Origin: Leptobrachium leishanense
Taxonomy: Eukaryota > Chordata > Amphibia > Anura > Megophryidae
Assembly (NCBI GenBank): GCA_009667805.1
Contig: CM019066.1
Coordinates: 868,001 to 932,000 of the forward strand
DNA: 64,000 bases
Direction of reading: 5' to 3'
How positions within the stretch are numbered: position 1 is the stretch's first letter; each line of letters opens with the position of its first letter. A program made the translations under genes and the position numbers. Shown one piece after another: positions 33,455-44,259 of the stretch. Below the pieces are notes generated by a model. It searched no databases. It worked only from the letters and a program-made list of their open reading frames with translations, and was not told the DNA's origin.

Positions 33455-36400
33455 CTGAGGGAAAGGTGGGAGAGAGCAGATACAAAATGGATTAATTATG
33501 CAAAAATAAAATTAAAAAATATATATATTACATTAAAAATAATCCCCAATAATGTAAAATAATATAAAAAAAAATATTGGGCCATATTCTGACGTCTGAG
33601 ATGCTCAATTTATACAATACCCTCCTTGTACTGCGCTTTAAGGCCGAGGGTCATTCAAGCGCGGAAGGAATGTCCGCAAGAACGGACATTCTTTCCTCTC
33701 AGACGCCTGCGTGGCCACCTTGTTATGGAGGATAGCACTTTGTAGACCTGTCCAACGTCTGTTTTAGCGGCTCTAAGGGAAGGGTAACTGCACGCCCGTC
33801 GTAACGTACACGGCTAGTAGAAATGTTACACCGTGCAGCACTCCCAGTGGAGACATCATAATGCTACGATGGACGCCGAGATGGGGGGGGTCACTATGGA
33901 TGCACTTAGACCGATATGTTTCAGGGCCAGTACCGCTAATCGGCAGCTTTTCTTCTGGCAGATAGCCGATATTCTGTAAATTTAGTAAAATTGAGAAAAA
34001 AAAGCAGCACAAATCTGACATTATGCCATGAACTCAATGTGTTTAACATTTGAGCATTGCCCCACGTACACTTCATTTAGTCAAAAGCTTAAATAAAAAA
34101 ATTATTAAATTATTTTTACAAAACAATCAGACCGTGTCTTTGGCTTTCTTAAAGATCCCTCATATGACCCTGTATGTAAGAGGTTCGGCAACTTTGGCCC
34201 TCCAAGGGTTAGATTACAAAGTTGGTGCTAACTTAACCAGAGCTGGTGTAAATGTAACAACCCCATAAATCTAGATTTCCTAGATTGTGAGTTCCTACAG
34301 GAATAGAGCCCTCATCTCCTCCTGTACTGTTTGTCAAATCTTGTTCAATGTATTGTAACCCTGTCTATACTGTGCCTATTGTACAGCGCTGCGGAATATG
34401 CTGGCGCTTTATAAAGAATAATAATAATAAAAACTATAATGGCTCTGGGAAGTTTACAACAGCTCTGGTTAAGTTAGCAGTGACTTTGTAATGTTGCCCC
34501 ACAGGTTTTGGAATTACATCTCCCATGATGCTCAGCTTCTCGTTAGGTTCTTGGAGCCTCATGGCAAATGCAGTTCCAAAACATCTGGAGGGCCCAGGTT
34601 ACTGACCCCTGCATCTCCTGTATAGGGAATTCCCTGCCAGATGGGATGGAAGCCCCATTTCTGTTGCATCACGCTCATGCGCAATACGGTCAGTGAGCAG
34701 TTCTGCAGTGAGGGCTTACAGCCTGATGTGGGAGAAGCCCCGGATTCACACAGTTCTGTGGGATCTTGCTTGTCGCAGCTGCAGTGAGCAAACTTGTCTA
34801 ATTATCGGCAAATAAAATGCCGATAACGATATCAGTAATTTTCTGAGTATCGGCAGCCGATCATCGGCAAAACCGATATATCAGTCTATCCCTAGACCCT
34901 GACTGAATAAAATTTACATCAGTGGACAGAAAAACCAAATGCCATGCAAAATAAGTGAGAATGAGAGGGGAGTAACATAAATAAGGAATATCCAAGTTTG
35001 GAATTTCTAGGCATCGATGACTTTCCTCGAACTCAGAAAACATTAGATTACCTGTCAAAAGGAACCATTATCTTCTTCTCTACACTGTAAAATCCTGCAC
35101 AGGCTGCAATGTCTTACCTGTGTGCGTACGGAGATGTGCTTTCAGGTGTGAGCTTTTGAAGTAGGTTTTTCTGCAGCCAATAAAGTTGCAAACGTAATTA
35201 CGCCTCCTGGAGAGGTCCATTTGTGGACAGCTGCTCTGTCCCGCGGTGGTGATAAAGACCGGGGCCGGCGCGAGCGGCAGCAGTTTTGTGTTCGCCACAG
35301 TCATAAGAGTTTGTGCGCACGGCTGAGGAGAGTGTGCGACTGGCGCTTGAGGAAGCACAAACATGACGGCCCCCTGAGACACTGGCGTTCCCATAAGGAC
35401 GGACTGAGGAATCTGCGTTGCTTGGGGTAGGATCGGCTTGACAGCGCTGGAAACAGACTGAGTCGGGGGCTTAAGGAAAGCCGAGAGGACGCCCGCCTGT
35501 CCGTTCATTGGAATCATCTGGCACAAAACCGAAGCGTGGGAAACTGGTACTGAAAACAACTGGTTAGCCTCGTTCGAGTGACTGCTTTTACATTTAATTG
35601 GCAAAGGAGTCTGTGGATCCACTGCCTGCCAGGTGCCCGCATTTCTCCTAGGACAGGAATCACTGGGCCGTTGAAGATGCAGTGGTGGGGGGTTCGTTGT
35701 CTGGATTCCAGAATCATGCTTTATCTCAGGCTGTTCAGAATAAGGGTTTGCACAACGCTTATGGTAGGCAATCTCGTTTTCTGGCGCCCTCGTCTTGGCA
35801 GGAGTCTCAGGAATGTTTCGGAAAGAGGAGCTGTTGGCTGTGTGGCGTATCACGCTCGTGGCCATGGACCTGCAGGGCTGAGGGCTTTCAGGCATATCCC
35901 TGCCTGGAGGAGATTCCCTGAGGACACCTGCAACCAGTGGCTTAGACACATCCGAGAGCATGACAGAACAACATGTACTGCTCGACATGACCAGCAAGGG
36001 CTTGGAAAACATGACTTGAGACGCGGGTGGGAGCGTTGTAGAAGGTTCTCCAAAATCAGGGCTGTGTGGAGGAGTCATGCACTGCAAAGCAAAACGAGGA
36101 CATGTTAAAAGAGCATAATTTCTATAAATCTGATCTATCCTGTCCATGCAGCTACCACAAACGTTACACAAAACGAAGAAGGTTATGCAGCAAATTCCAC
36201 TGTTTGGCAAAGACGGGCAGGAGTGAGGATTCTCCTGCCGCGCTTTATTATTTTCACTTATTCTTCATCTAAAAACAAAAAAAATAAAACTACCATAATA
36301 GAGATTTGCTACTCCTACATAACCCGATTCCTTGATACCTCCTCCTTGTATAAACTTATCTTCGCATGGAAGATGAGATATATAGGAGATCTAAAAAACA

Positions 36401-39400
36401 ACCCATCAACACCAGTTTGGATTTACCAATCTTTCAGGGGCCGTTCCGCAGGCCAGCGCAAGAGATGCCACCTGACTGACAAGTGCAGCTCAGCTATAAC
36501 AGACGTCATTATAGGGGATATTCAGAGAGCACCAAAACGTCACGGACAATTCGGTGCGCTTTCGTTCCCTGCACTTTGGGGAAATTGAATTCCCCGACCC
36601 TGTGGTGAATTCGGCATCAAATGGGGGGGTGAAATTAGCAGATCCAACCAGCTGCCGGGAACCCGCGGGAAAACATTGGGTCCTATAAGCCGCCAGGAAC
36701 CCGCCACACGTGTCTGAAAAAAAGCCCGTGATTCGCTGAACACAGCGCTGACCAGCCGCCGGAAATGGCCGACAAACAGGGTATACATAAATAAAATAAA
36801 AAAAACACACCATATGATTGAAATTTAAAATGTCAAACCCTGCTTGCAAATCTATTGAACGAAAATGTCTGGCATTAACAAATAAGGTCCTATGAATAAT
36901 AAAAGGTCTGTTACAGAAAATTAAAAAAAACAATAGACTTTTTGCTGCAAATTAAAATAAACGGTTTATTAGATATTTAGTAATAACTGGAATATTTTTT
37001 ACATTGAAGCCTATGGGTTGGATGGCTCTAGGTTTCGTGTATGTTTATGATAAGGAGGGTTATGCCCTTGGATCAGAGTGCTTGGCGCCTTTGTTTGGTA
37101 TCCCATGTTGGGGGTTACCTGTTGTTAGCCTACGGGATTCGCCTGATTAAACCTGTTGAATGAAACCACTGAGCATCAGGGCATTTTACTGACATTTCTC
37201 TGCTGTTCGGTGTCTCTGAATAGATTAACCATTGCTTCTCCATGGGAATTTCACTGCCACCGAACAGATACCGTATTTCACTGGCAATACGCTAATATTT
37301 GGCGAATTGGCAGCTTTTGAATAGTCCCGCAATTGCACCATATGGGGAATTTCACCGTTCGGTGCAGTTTCGGCTCTCTGTATAACCCTGTGTCAGCTGG
37401 AATGGTCACAAAGGAACTTTGTTAACTCAGCCCCCAAGGCACTAGTTGGTGGCAACGTAGGAATTAGAGAACAGATCCCATTACATGGTGATTAGTCTTT
37501 ATCTGCCGGCTTGATGCAGGGGTGGCATTGACTAAAGTTGCATTTATTACTGAATTAACCTAGCTTGAATCTTAAGCCTTCAGCACAGTATGAACGATTC
37601 ATCATAGAACTGCAGGATGGAGCCAGGAGCACTACATGAACACCATGATATGTGCGATTTAACTCCAAGTACTGTGGTATATAAAGTTATGTTTGAGTGT
37701 GTTTGCATCTCAATAAAACCCTGAGGAGCCAGTACACGAAGGGTTACTCCGCAAAAGCAGTTTGATGAAGTAGGAAACAATAGCAACAAACTTTGGGGTT
37801 TCAAAGATTATTTTTTTTAAAAAGGTGTCAGGAGAGGCTTCATTAATGAAGCTACTCCTGCCATTGTTTGAGTTTCTCTTTTGAAATGCCATTATTTGTC
37901 TGAGTTTATTAATTAAAGCACTATAAGCCCATGTCACTGGGCGCTTTTATTCAAACCGAATCCAGCTTGTTTGAAGAATTTATAGATTTATTTAATTGCC
38001 GTCTATTTACAGCCGATAAAATTTCTGTCAAAACATTGGATCCAGTAAGGAGATAACTTCACGTCTTTCCACAGCCTGACCGAATTTCCCATGTAGGTTA
38101 CTGGTATAGAGGATTTAAGAAATTTAATGAGACAAGGCATGTAATAAACGCTACACTGGATTTGTGTATTTTCTGAGAGACGCAACTACTGGATAGGTTC
38201 TGCGCATGCGCGAGCAGCTCCGATCCATCTTTCTTTGCAGCCGCTACAGAAGCTGCATGTGGGAAATGCCGAGCAAATCAAGTTTTGTGTTGCGTAGGAT
38301 TTTGTTGGAAGCTGCAGGGACTTCTGCATTTTGGAGCCCGAGCTGAAAGGAGGAGGAGCAGTGCACACCGAGGGAGGAAGGGGGAGTAAAGTAACCTAAA
38401 ATAATAATAATTAAAAAAAAGTTATGAAAAAATAATTGGGTAAATGATGTCACTAGCAACTGCCCAATTATCTAGGTGGGGGGGGAGGGGGGGACACAAT
38501 TTTTTATTTTTTTTAATAGAATATCCCTTTAAACCGTATAGTATCTTGTCACCACTGGTCTTAGGCCGAGTTGTCCAAGTGATATAGCAGGGTCACCTAT
38601 GCGTGGATATGCATAGAGAATCTTATTATCATTGATATAGCGCCAACAGTTTCTGCGGTGCTTTATAATAACCAAAGGGAACAAGATACAGATAGACATA
38701 GGATGGAAATGAGAGGTGTAGAGGGCCCTGCTCGTAGCCTTTAACGCTTACCAGTGTAGAGAGCGAGTGGAAATCTCTAGGACCTGGCATGGCCGAGTCA
38801 CACGTCATGGAGAAGTCAGAGGAGTCCGAGGCAGGAGTCAGGGGCCTCATTTTCAGGACCTCTCCTTTGTGGGATCTCTGACCCCATGCGCTCATACACA
38901 CCAGAGCTTCCACCGCTTCAAAATCATTCTGCTCCAGGGTGCTGCACGTGGACCTTTCGCTGTCATGTCGCTTCCGTTCCAGTATGGACTCGCACATGTC
39001 CATGAATTCGACCTAAAAAAAGAACCAAAAACATGGGGTTAACACGAGTCACAATGACAGACACACACTCTACTCTTTAATATGCCGATCTTCACCAAGC
39101 TTGGGCTGGATCCCTTCACATTCATCACCTGGGTGGCACAAGCCTACAAAATCCACCCAAATTACTGGTAAAAAGGTCACAACATACACATTATCCGGTG
39201 TGACGGTGTCGATTCATCTGATTAGCATTTTTCCAATAATTAGAGTTATAAATCAAGCTTAATTACAACGTCTTAATGAAGGACTACGCTGACATCAGGT
39301 TTGCAGACACGGATTTGCACTGTATAAGTGCGCAGGGTGTTGGGATCATTTTGCCATTTGTACGATAAAAAGGCAAACAAATAGTTGTCAGCGACGAGTC

Positions 39401-42400
39401 GCATAACTGTTCCAGTAATCCATGGTTTTCGTTGAAAACTACTGGACAGAAAGGACATGGCTGCACCCTGCAGGAGTCAAACATTTTAAAAGGGCCTTTA
39501 AGGGTTTGCAGCAGACTCCTGAGCTTCAGTAGACGTGGCTACCTGGGCCGTGGTTAATAAAACACATACCTTTGCCTAAACATGCAAACCTCCTAGGGCG
39601 GGGGGGGGGGGGGGTCAGAAATCTCGGCCCTCCAGGTGTTTTGGCACTAGATCTCCCATGATGCTCAGCTAACCATTACACTGACTGAGCAGCATGGGAA
39701 ATATAGTTACATACTTCTGGAGGGTCAAGGATGCTGACCACTGTCCTACGGGTACGACAGACACACACCTTGAAATGTATATAGACTGTACCATATCAGC
39801 CTTTGGAAAGAAATCATGGGAGCCAAATCCACATTTTTAGGAGCCAAGTCTAGTGTTCATTATAGAGCAGCGTGGGAAAATGACACAGAAATTCAGGAGC
39901 CTGGAGCACGTGACGATCCTGGATTCCACAAGCACTGGTTTAGAGACCATCATGAGTGAAAAGGAACTATAGATATATTGAAAATGTATTCTGATTATTT
40001 GATATTGCTCCAATGTTTTTTGTTTTTTTTTTACATCCAAGAAAAAAAAATAAAAAAAATTGTCATTTAAATTCACCATCCAGCGAGAGGACGGCGCGTT
40101 TACAACCCAGACGAGGCGCTGGAGAGTTCGCCGCTGCCTCAGACCTGTAATGCTCGCAATTCCGGCGTCCTCATATGACCTGCCGGGTTACGGCGCTGCC
40201 AAGTACAGACTTATAGGTGTTTCGGCTAGTTTGTTGCAGGCAGGGATAGGGGGTAATTACTACAGCCGAATGGTACCCGAGGGGACAATACAGAGCATAT
40301 GGCTCTCATTTAGCTCATAGCAGCAGGTTCTCGCCTCCTCAGGCTGCGGCAGCGCAGAGACTGACTCCATTGTATTCTCCTATGCAGAAAACACAGCGCT
40401 GCCGCGCACCGACAGCGCAACCACCAGTGCACAACCCTGCCCCGGAAACCAAGAGAGATTTCTTTTATTATGGTTTCGAAATGTTTTCCTCCTCAGAAAG
40501 ATGACGTCAGTAGGTTTCTCAAAATGAGAAAAACAAGAATTACCCTCCTGCTCTGAAACAAGAATAGCGGGCTTGATATAAAAGCATAGTTACACTGTAT
40601 CTTAACCCCTGAAGAACACGCGGGGTGATCGTTCCTTGAAGGCAACGTGAATGGGTTCATGCAGGGCTTAAATTCCAGGGAGGAAAGGGGGGTGGGGGGG
40701 GGGGGGCGCAGGTAGCCACAGGCTCCTAGGATTCTGTTTACATCAGCAGAACTATACACCTAAACCCAGCCCTTGGATTGGCTAAAGATTGGCCGGAGCC
40801 CCGGGTTAATGGCCGGAGCCCCGGGTTAATGGCCGGAGCCCCGGGTTAATGGCCGGAGCCCCGGGTTAATGGCCGGAGCCCCGGGTTAATGGCCGGAGCC
40901 CCGGGTTAATGGCCGGAGCCCCGGGTTAATGGCCGGAGCCCCGGGTTAATGGCCGGAGCCCCGGGTTAATGGCCGGTCGTGGTCCGTAAGGTTATTTGCA
41001 AACCTTGCGATTGCCCTGATAATTCTTTGGAACGAGTGGTCAGTGGAGGGTTGACGTGACCTTTGAGGACTGTCTACAAACAGATTTCTGATCATTTGAT
41101 AAAACATAAAATCCAAGGCTGCCCGCCGATTGGTCCTGCGCCGCTCGCTAAAGAAAGGATGACGCGGAGAAGATGGGACAGTGTCTCCGGTCCTCTTACC
41201 CAGCTACAGGTAGCACGGAATCACGACGTTCATGTAAATACGGAAGAACGATTCCATGCAGGGGAAGCCAGCATCAGCTTCTCCAAACGTGCCACTAAAA
41301 TTCCCATGATGCACAGCCAGATGCTAGCACTGGAAGGCTACAGGTTGCCCCGTCACAGGCTCTATATTTTCAGGGAGGAACACATGTCCTCTAACAGACC
41401 ACAAGCCAGGGGTCCGCAGCCTCACCCTGCAGATATTTTAGAAATGCATCTCCCAGGACACTCAGCCAATGTAACGAGCAGCTGAGCATCACGGGAGATG
41501 TAGTCCTGAAAGATCTGGAGGGCCGAGGTTGCGGGTACCCCTGCTCTAAAAGCTAAAAACACACCAACACCTGCAGAGAGCCAGTCCTGGCAGGCTGCCA
41601 TATAGCAATATGGTTTAAATCAAGGGTCGGGAACCTTGCACGTGCAGATGCTTTATGAACTACATCTCCCATGATGCTCAGCCATCCTTTAGACTGGCTG
41701 AGGCTCAAGGGAAATGCAGGTCAAATGCTCCCGGTTAAAAAAAAAAAAAAAAGCTGTGTTTATATTATCCCTAAAAAGGACAATTTTTTGCAAAATAGAA
41801 AAAAAATAGAAAAAAAAAAAATTGTCAACAACCAAACAAAAAAAACAAACAAACAACAAAACACACGCAAAGATGCGCCATAAACACCGGTTAACAAAAA
41901 CAAAGTGACATATCCCTGCAAGGTTAAAAGGCAGTTTTTTTGGTTTTGTGACATCGGAGACGGGTCACAATGTTACGCAGTGTTTTAACTTGTTGCTTTT
42001 TATTTGTCATTATGAGGTGACGCGGGGTTTGGGGACAATGAGATCTGAAATGGTATCGGCCCACCCTATGAGAACCAAGCATCACCCACTGCCCACCTTC
42101 TCCCACCCCAACCCCAGAGAGGGGGAGGGGCTCCGTGATCCAAATATAGCTCTCCAATACGTCACCCATTAAAATAGCCATGTGAGCGGGGCGGGGCAAT
42201 GGGCGGGAGGGGGAGGAGCAGGAAGTGTCTGGGTGTTTGTGACGCTGAGAGGGGCTGGCTTTATATTCAAAAAAATCCCATCCCAGAGAAAAACAAAAAA
42301 AACACCAAAAACACATCCAGCAGTAACAGAGGAAAAACAAGAGCCAGGAATTAACCTCACGGTGACCGGTCAGGCGGGCACACTGCAGCTCTCACCCCAA

Positions 42401-43469
42401 AAACACAGGGGTACCCACCTGCTGCGCCCCAATACAAAGAGGGGAAAACAGAGCCCTGAGGGGTGATGGGCATCCCCTGCCCCTGAGCATCATGGGATTG
42501 GTAATCAGTATGTGCAGATAGGGTGTATATAGTAATACTTGAAAACGAGAGAAATCTCCATGTATCCTTCCTGGTAAAATACTTTGCAAAATATATATAT
42601 CTATCACACACACAATATATGCATTCACCCTAAACACATATACAGTGTGTACAAAACACCCCAATTATATACACAAACTGTGCTATATAATACATATATA
42701 CACACACCCAATACATCTATGCACCCTAATGTGTATATATAAACAGTGTCAAACACCCTAATATACAAACTGTGCTATATAGTATACAGATATACATCCA
42801 AACACCTATACACTAATATATATATATATATATATTTATATTATACACACACACCCATTTTATAGACACATGTAACACACATTGCCCATTTACCCCACAG
42901 ATTATTATTTATTAAGCGCCAACACATTCCGCAGCGCTGTACAAGATGTAATGGGTAAAGACAGGACAATTCTACAATACATACAGCAGACAGGTGAGTA
43001 TTGCTGCCAGCAGATACAGGAGGATATGAGGACCCTATTCCCCTGGGAATTTACAATCTAGATGGTGAGGGGATTAGAAACAGGAGGTACATTATGTGGT
43101 TTGACAAAGCCATAGGAAGCCTGGGAGGCAGCTCCAGGTTTTAGGAGCCAGGCAGAGTCTGTGGAGCTGCAGGAGCCAGGCAGGCTGTGTGATCAGTGAC
43201 ACATTGTGCTCAGCCTGTATCACACGGCATGTCCCCAGCAGCACAGGGAGAATACACAGGGGAGCAAGTGTCAAACAATGGACAGCCAGCATCCAATGAC
43301 ACAATGTGGCGAGCTGGGGGGGGGGCAGCCAAGGCTGGGCGCAGAGTGCAGTTGCCATGGTGACTGCAGCTCCCGCTACCCCAGGGACAGGGGATGGTGT
43401 GTGATCTCACGGGGTGGCAGGATATATGCCCCCGGTACTCACCGCGGGAGCCGGGCTGGCGTGCAGCAT
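33156..43469 (-). CDS. KLF11: KLF11, Krueppel-like zinc-finger transcription factor (4 coding exons, 516 aa)
   Basis: Coding exons on the minus strand: 43469-43443, 39012-38752, 36081-35118, 33454-33156 (stop included). Lengths 27, 261, 964 and 299 sum to 1551 nt, or 516 residues, close to the human protein (about 512). All introns are GT-AG with phases 0, 0 and 1. Exon 2 carries the KLF11-specific [10 protein letters not shown] block and the Sin3-interacting helix [10 protein letters not shown] (residues about 39-52). TSVIRHT at 171-177 matches the second repression region. The proline-rich middle leads to three C2H2 fingers: C394/C399/H412/H416, C424/C429/H442/H446 and C454/C457/H470/H474. 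The family binds GC/CACC boxes in the nucleus and represses through Sin3A-HDAC; TGF-beta induction is known for the family, not shown here. KLF10 was considered, but the exon-2 block and the C-terminal SMPAPV fit KLF11. No frameshift or stop was seen. Confidence 0.95.
33637..33905. mobile_element. MITE, family K, copy 2 (KLF11 intron 3)
   Basis: TTAAGGCCGAGGGTCATTCA start, then ACTTTGTAGACCTGTCCAAC and ACTATGGATGCACTTAG, aligning with 6731-7039. The right end is decayed. Confidence 0.6.
34176..34611. mobile_element. Triple nest: hAT-type MITE, inverted-repeat element, L2 tail
   Basis: Outer MITE arms: GAGGTTCGGCAACTTTGGCC at the left; GGAATTACATCTCCCATGAT and GGTTACTGACCCCTG at the right. 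Middle element 34214-34491 has arms GCTAACTTAACCAGAGCTG and CAGCTCTGGTTAAGTTAGC. The inner piece at about 34282-34430 is an L2 3' tail (GATTGTGAGTTCCTACAGG, GTACAGCGCTGCGGAATATG, ATAATAATAATAA). Confidence 0.8.
35118..36081 (-). CDS. KLF11: KLF11 coding exon 3 (repression region and zinc finger 1)
   Basis: The acceptor is TTTGCTTTGCAG|TGC at 36082/36081; the donor is CACAG|GTAAGAC at 35118/35117. It holds 321 codons plus one base. It starts [14 protein letters not shown], a proline-directed phosphorylation-type block conserved in KLF10/11. It contains TSVIRHT, the VLCQMIP...GQ...AFLKPP stretch, [13 protein letters not shown] and the linker SRRRNYVC, and ends inside the finger-1 linker THTG. 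The reading frame stays open about 40 codons into the upstream intron, but that part does not look conserved. Confidence 0.95.
36082..38751 (-). other. KLF11 intron 2
   Basis: A 2.7-kb phase-0 intron. It contains a nearly complete non-autonomous element (36511-37390) and a GC-containing repeat near 38190-38530 related to 5190-5535. A fragment near 38620-38720 resembles the L2-type tail (antisense). Nothing else coding is visible. Confidence 0.85.
36511..37390. mobile_element. Family-G element in KLF11 intron 2
   Basis: AGGGGATATTCAGAGAGCACC at the left, CGGCTCTCTGTATAACCCTG at the right. The interior shares TTTATTAGATATTTAG and CATTGAAGCCTATGGG with the 10489-11830 copy. Confidence 0.75.
38752..39012 (-). 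CDS. KLF11: KLF11 coding exon 2 (Sin3-interacting domain)
   Basis: The acceptor is a T-run followed by AG at 39014-39013; the donor is CACTG|GTAAG at 38752/38751. It encodes 87 codons (residues 10-96) with [17 protein letters not shown], then the amphipathic [14 protein letters not shown] segment that in TIEG proteins contacts the PAH2 domain of Sin3A. RPLTP and SDSSDF follow, and the exon ends at DFHSLSTL. Both boundaries fall where the mammalian gene has them. Confidence 0.95.
39620..39745. mobile_element. hAT-type MITE remnant (KLF11 intron 1)
   Basis: CTCGGCCCTCCAGGTGTTTT and TCTCCCATGATGCTCAGC arms with GGAGGGTCAAGGATGCTGAC at the right. Same group as 34176, 41414 and 55089. Preceded by a poly-G run. 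Confidence 0.65.
40791..40976 (+). repeat. 20-bp perfect tandem repeat, 9 copies (KLF11 intron 1)
   Basis: GGCCGGAGCCCCGGGTTAAT repeated nine times without a mismatch (40791-40970), then GGCCGG. Each unit contains CCCGGG. Complete identity between units points to recent expansion and a likely length polymorphism. Confidence 0.99.
41414..41548. mobile_element. hAT-type MITE (KLF11 intron 1)
   Basis: CAGGGGTCCGCAGCCTCACC...GGTTGCGGGTACCCCTG, with GATGTAGTCCTGAAA in the right arm. No TSD seen. A further fragment (GGGTCGGGAACCTTGC) lies at about 41624-41730. Confidence 0.7.
42590..42880. repeat. AT-rich degenerate tandem repeat with (TA)n
   Basis: CAAACTGTGCTATATA.TA recurs near 42676 and 42767, and a (TA)n run ends near 42835. 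Simple-sequence expansion; nothing coding. Confidence 0.7.
42897..43080 (-). mobile_element. Antisense LINE/SINE-type tail
   Basis: ATTATTATTTATTAAGCGCC and TTCCGCAGCGCTGTACAA are the complement of the L2 tail (TGTACAGCGCTGCGGAA...ATAATAAT). The following GGACCCTATTCCC..GGGAATTTACAATCTA is a typical companion sequence. Located about 0.4 kb downstream of KLF11 exon 1, inside intron 1. Confidence 0.7.
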
Positions 43470-43930
43470 GGCGCTGGCAGCTCGCAGGGTGATGGGAGTA
43501 GGGGGTGCGGGTGCAGCGGGTCCCGTTGCCGCCTGCCACAACCAGGCAGCTCAGCAGCAATAACAAGCTTTGCATCGGGGACGGAGCGCGTCATCTTGCA
43601 CGGGGAGGGCCGGGCGGCGTGCACACACACATACAGCCCGCGCGGAGGGAGGGAGGGGCGGAGGAGGCGAGATGAGGACAGAGCACTCGCTCAGCACGGG
43701 GAAGCTGGGCGGCGACACGGGAGCGGAGAAGACCAATCGCAGCGCGGCGGGACGGGACTCCAGCCTATGGGCGCCGGGCCGGGAGCGTGATCAGCTCGTG
43801 AAGGAAGCGTGCTGGTGGGCGGGGCCAGGTGCTCCAGTGACTCGGCGGCTGAGTCTGCATACACTCGGTGAACTGTGGGAGCTGGAAAGTAGGGGAAAGG
43901 TCGCGCGGCGGGGGCACGCCCACCCAGTGA
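43380..43930 (-). promoter_or_regulatory. GC-rich, CpG-dense promoter region of KLF11
   Basis: Around and upstream of exon 1 the sequence becomes GC-rich with many CpGs, unlike the AT-rich surroundings. It holds GC-box-like GGGCGG runs (near 43656 and 43817) and a CCAAT box on the plus strand near 43733 (ATTGG relative to KLF11). No clear TATA box was seen. This fits a TATA-less CpG-island promoter. The transcription start is inferred to lie about 100-300 bp upstream of the ATG. Confidence 0.7.
43443..43469 (-). CDS. KLF11: KLF11 coding exon 1 (9 codons)
   Basis: The ATG at 43469-43467 (context gcgccATGc) opens MLHASPAPA. The exon ends in GCG, followed by the strong donor GTGAGTACC at 43442. 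It joins exon 2 in phase 0 to give ...[14 protein letters not shown], the same architecture as human KLF11, whose exon 1 encodes a short poorly conserved leader before V-D-I-M-D-I-C-E-S. The leader is shorter than in mammals. Two other frames stay open through this exon but do not splice in frame with exon 2. The start is a prediction: initiation at the exon-2 Met (39003 or 38997) is also possible. Confidence 0.75.
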
Positions 43931-44259
43931 AGGCGGGCACGTCAGTCAACTGAGAGGCCACGCCCATCACTCCTTCAAAAAAACATTAACACATAGTCAG
44001 TCACTGGGCTTTGTCACGACATGTTTACTGATAGAGAACTGAGGGGTGTATGAGGCCCCAATACCAGGACAGAGGGGTGTATGTGCTCTCATTAAAAAGA
44101 AAGATGGGTGTATGTGTCATTAACAGGAGAGATGTATGCCCCAAATACCAAGAAAAAGGGGGTTTATGTGCCCCAATACCAGGACAGAGGGGTGTATGAG
44201 GTCCCAATACCAGGGTAGAGGGGTGTATGTGACCCCAATACCAGGGTAGAGGCATGTAT

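Larger units (their letters stand above)
33455..35117 (-). other. KLF11 intron 3
   Basis: A 1.66-kb phase-1 intron that splits the linker between zinc fingers 1 and 2, a conserved KLF intron position. It holds a MITE related to 6731-7039 (33637-33905) and a nest of a hAT-type MITE, a second inverted-repeat element and an L2 tail (34176-34611). Confidence 0.85.
39013..43442 (-). other. KLF11 intron 1
   Basis: A 4.4-kb phase-0 intron. It holds hAT-type MITE remnants (about 39620-39745, 41414-41548, 41622-41730), the perfect 20-bp tandem repeat at 40791-40976, poly-G runs near 39600 and 40690, an AT-rich degenerate repeat with (TA)n at 42590-42880, and an antisense LINE-type tail at 42897-43080. 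No conserved exon was seen inside. Confidence 0.85.

Noticed and set aside
33098..33495. Plus-strand frames over KLF11 exon 4, and at 35221-36108 over exon 3
   Set aside because: Antisense shadows of conserved zinc-finger and repression-domain coding sequence.
43210..43575. Minus-strand frame beginning MQSLLLLLSCLVVAGG, signal-peptide-like
   Set aside because: It overlaps KLF11 exon 1 in another frame and runs through the strong GTGAGT donor at 43442; spliced to exon 2 it would shift the KLF11 frame.
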